From the NCBI GenBank assembly GCA_964543965.1, contig CAZJAX010000093.1:1-7898 (forward strand): 7,898 nucleotides of DNA. The letters are read 5' to 3'. This document shows positions 7,636 through 7,898 of this stretch, one piece after another; positions within the stretch are counted from its first letter, which is position 1; each line of letters opens with the position of its first letter. A program made the translations under genes and the position numbers. The notes beneath the pieces are model-generated. The model was not told where the DNA came from, did not search any database, and saw only the letters and a list, made by a program, of their open reading frames with translations. This stretch comes from CAMDWQ01 sp964543965 (lineage in GTDB: Bacteria > Omnitrophota > Gorgyraeia > 2-02-FULL-51-18).

Positions 7636-7763
7636 TAGGCGCCGCGACGGGTCCCTGCCTGCCGGCAGGCAGGCTGTCGTCGTATCGGAACCATCTGTCC
7701 TCCCGCTTCCTTTGCGGTCCGGGCAGATGGTTCCGCTACAACGCCACCCGTCGCAGTGTCCTA
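7636..7763. repeat. About 128-bp nested inverted-repeat element (REP/MITE-like or structured RNA)
   Basis: Almost the whole segment folds on itself. The outer arms are TAGG (7636-7639) with CCTA (7760-7763), and GCGACGGGT (7644-7652) with ACCCGTCGC (7746-7754). The inner arms are CGGAACCATCTG (7686-7697) with CAGATGGTTCCG (7724-7735), and pairing continues outward with three mismatches to 7675/7746. A 20-bp palindrome (7654-7673) forms a side arm, and CCGC/GCGG (7703-7706/7714-7717) sits in the apical loop. There is no transposase, no convincing protein-coding frame and no clear target duplication. It fills the gap between the FmdB-like gene and the DUF1015 promoter. A miniature inverted-repeat element or REP-type repeat is the best guess; a structured RNA or 3' end stabiliser is possible. 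No U-run follows on either strand, so it is not a standard intrinsic terminator. Confidence 0.75.
7654..7673. repeat. Perfect 20-bp GC palindrome
   Basis: CCTGCCTGCCGGCAGGCAGG is its own reverse complement over all 20 bases, and is also built from CCTG/CAGG half-repeats. It lies inside the larger inverted-repeat element as a side hairpin. I recall this palindrome, which translates to a PAGRQA-like peptide, as scattered through genomes of uncultured candidate phyla; that is memory and has not been checked by search. Confidence 0.9.
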
Positions 7764-7769
7764 AAAAAA

Positions 7770-7898
7770 CTACTTATCGGACTTTGGGGCTTTGGGGGCG
7801 CTGTCGGACTTTGAGCCGGTCTTTTTCTTATAGTCCGTCTCGTAAAAGCCAGCGCCTTTGAAAATGAGGCCCGCACCGCCGCCGATGAGGCGCTCGAC
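7770..7898 (-). CDS. FmdB-family zinc-ribbon protein, C-terminal 42 residues only
   Basis: The frame begins at the window's right edge and ends at TAG (7770-7772). It reads LIGGGAGLIFKGAGFYETDY, the characteristic end of the FmdB/CxxC-CxxC-SSSS small zinc-ribbon family. A Lys/Ser/Pro-rich tail follows. The zinc-binding cysteines lie upstream, outside the window, so the assignment rests on this C-terminal block alone. Such proteins are usually 70-110 residues and have been called putative regulators, without a firm function. The tail carries a 9-bp direct repeat, AAAGTCCGA, encoding two KSD units. A run of seven T on the minus strand comes directly after the stop, with no stem before it. Confidence 0.8.
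   Translation of the reverse strand, partial: VERLIGGGAGLIFKGAGFYETDYKKKTGSKSDSAPKAPKSDK

Noticed and set aside
7763..7769. Run of seven T (minus strand) after the FmdB-like stop as an intrinsic terminator
   Set aside because: No GC-rich stem directly precedes it on the transcribed strand; the large stem comes after it.
7613..7861. Plus-strand frame through the palindromic element (PAGRQA peptide)
   Set aside because: The frame is created by the repeat and by the antisense of the FmdB-like tail. There is no ribosome binding site or domain.

Overview
All genes read on the minus strand, so the genetic order runs from the right edge of the window to the left. The layout is compact: short gaps, 4-bp and 16-bp gene overlaps, moderately high GC and Shine-Dalgarno sites in front of most genes. 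Membrane diguanylate cyclases, acetyl-CoA carboxylase, a UgpC/MsmK-type ABC ATPase, a ROK sugar kinase and DUF1015 and FmdB family proteins together fit a free-living, probably Gram-negative bacterium. A run of ten Ns suggests a draft or metagenome assembly. A candidate phylum such as Omnitrophota would fit, but that is an impression and nothing in the window proves it.

From right to left: (1) 7770-7898, the last 42 residues of an FmdB-family zinc-ribbon protein. (2) 7552-7769, an intergenic stretch holding a roughly 128-bp highly self-complementary element with a perfect 20-bp palindrome, then an AT-rich extended -10 promoter. (3) A DUF1015 protein whose stop overlaps the GTG start of a family 2 glycosyltransferase (GTGA). 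The glycosyltransferase is interrupted by the N run, and its real C-terminus is in a different frame from the one obtained by reading straight through the Ns. (4) A well-formed extended -10 promoter directly after the glycosyltransferase stop, driving accD, followed 11 bp later by a sugar-importer ATPase. (5) Two tandem membrane-anchored diguanylate cyclases overlapping by 16 bp; the first probably starts at a CTG codon. (6) A ROK-family glucokinase-like gene that runs off the left edge.

Functionally, 1-5530 looks like one transcription unit linking fatty-acid precursor supply (AccD), carbohydrate import energy (orphan ATPase without permeases), c-di-GMP synthesis by two enzymes that differ in their feedback site, and sugar phosphorylation (ROK kinase). 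That the genes form a unit is inferred from spacing and from finding no other promoter. That they act in one regulated process is speculation. I see no convincing undescribed defence or mobile system. The most unusual items are the palindromic element at 7636-7763, the mis-sized assembly gap in the glycosyltransferase gene, the paired cyclases with different feedback sites, and the CTG start.
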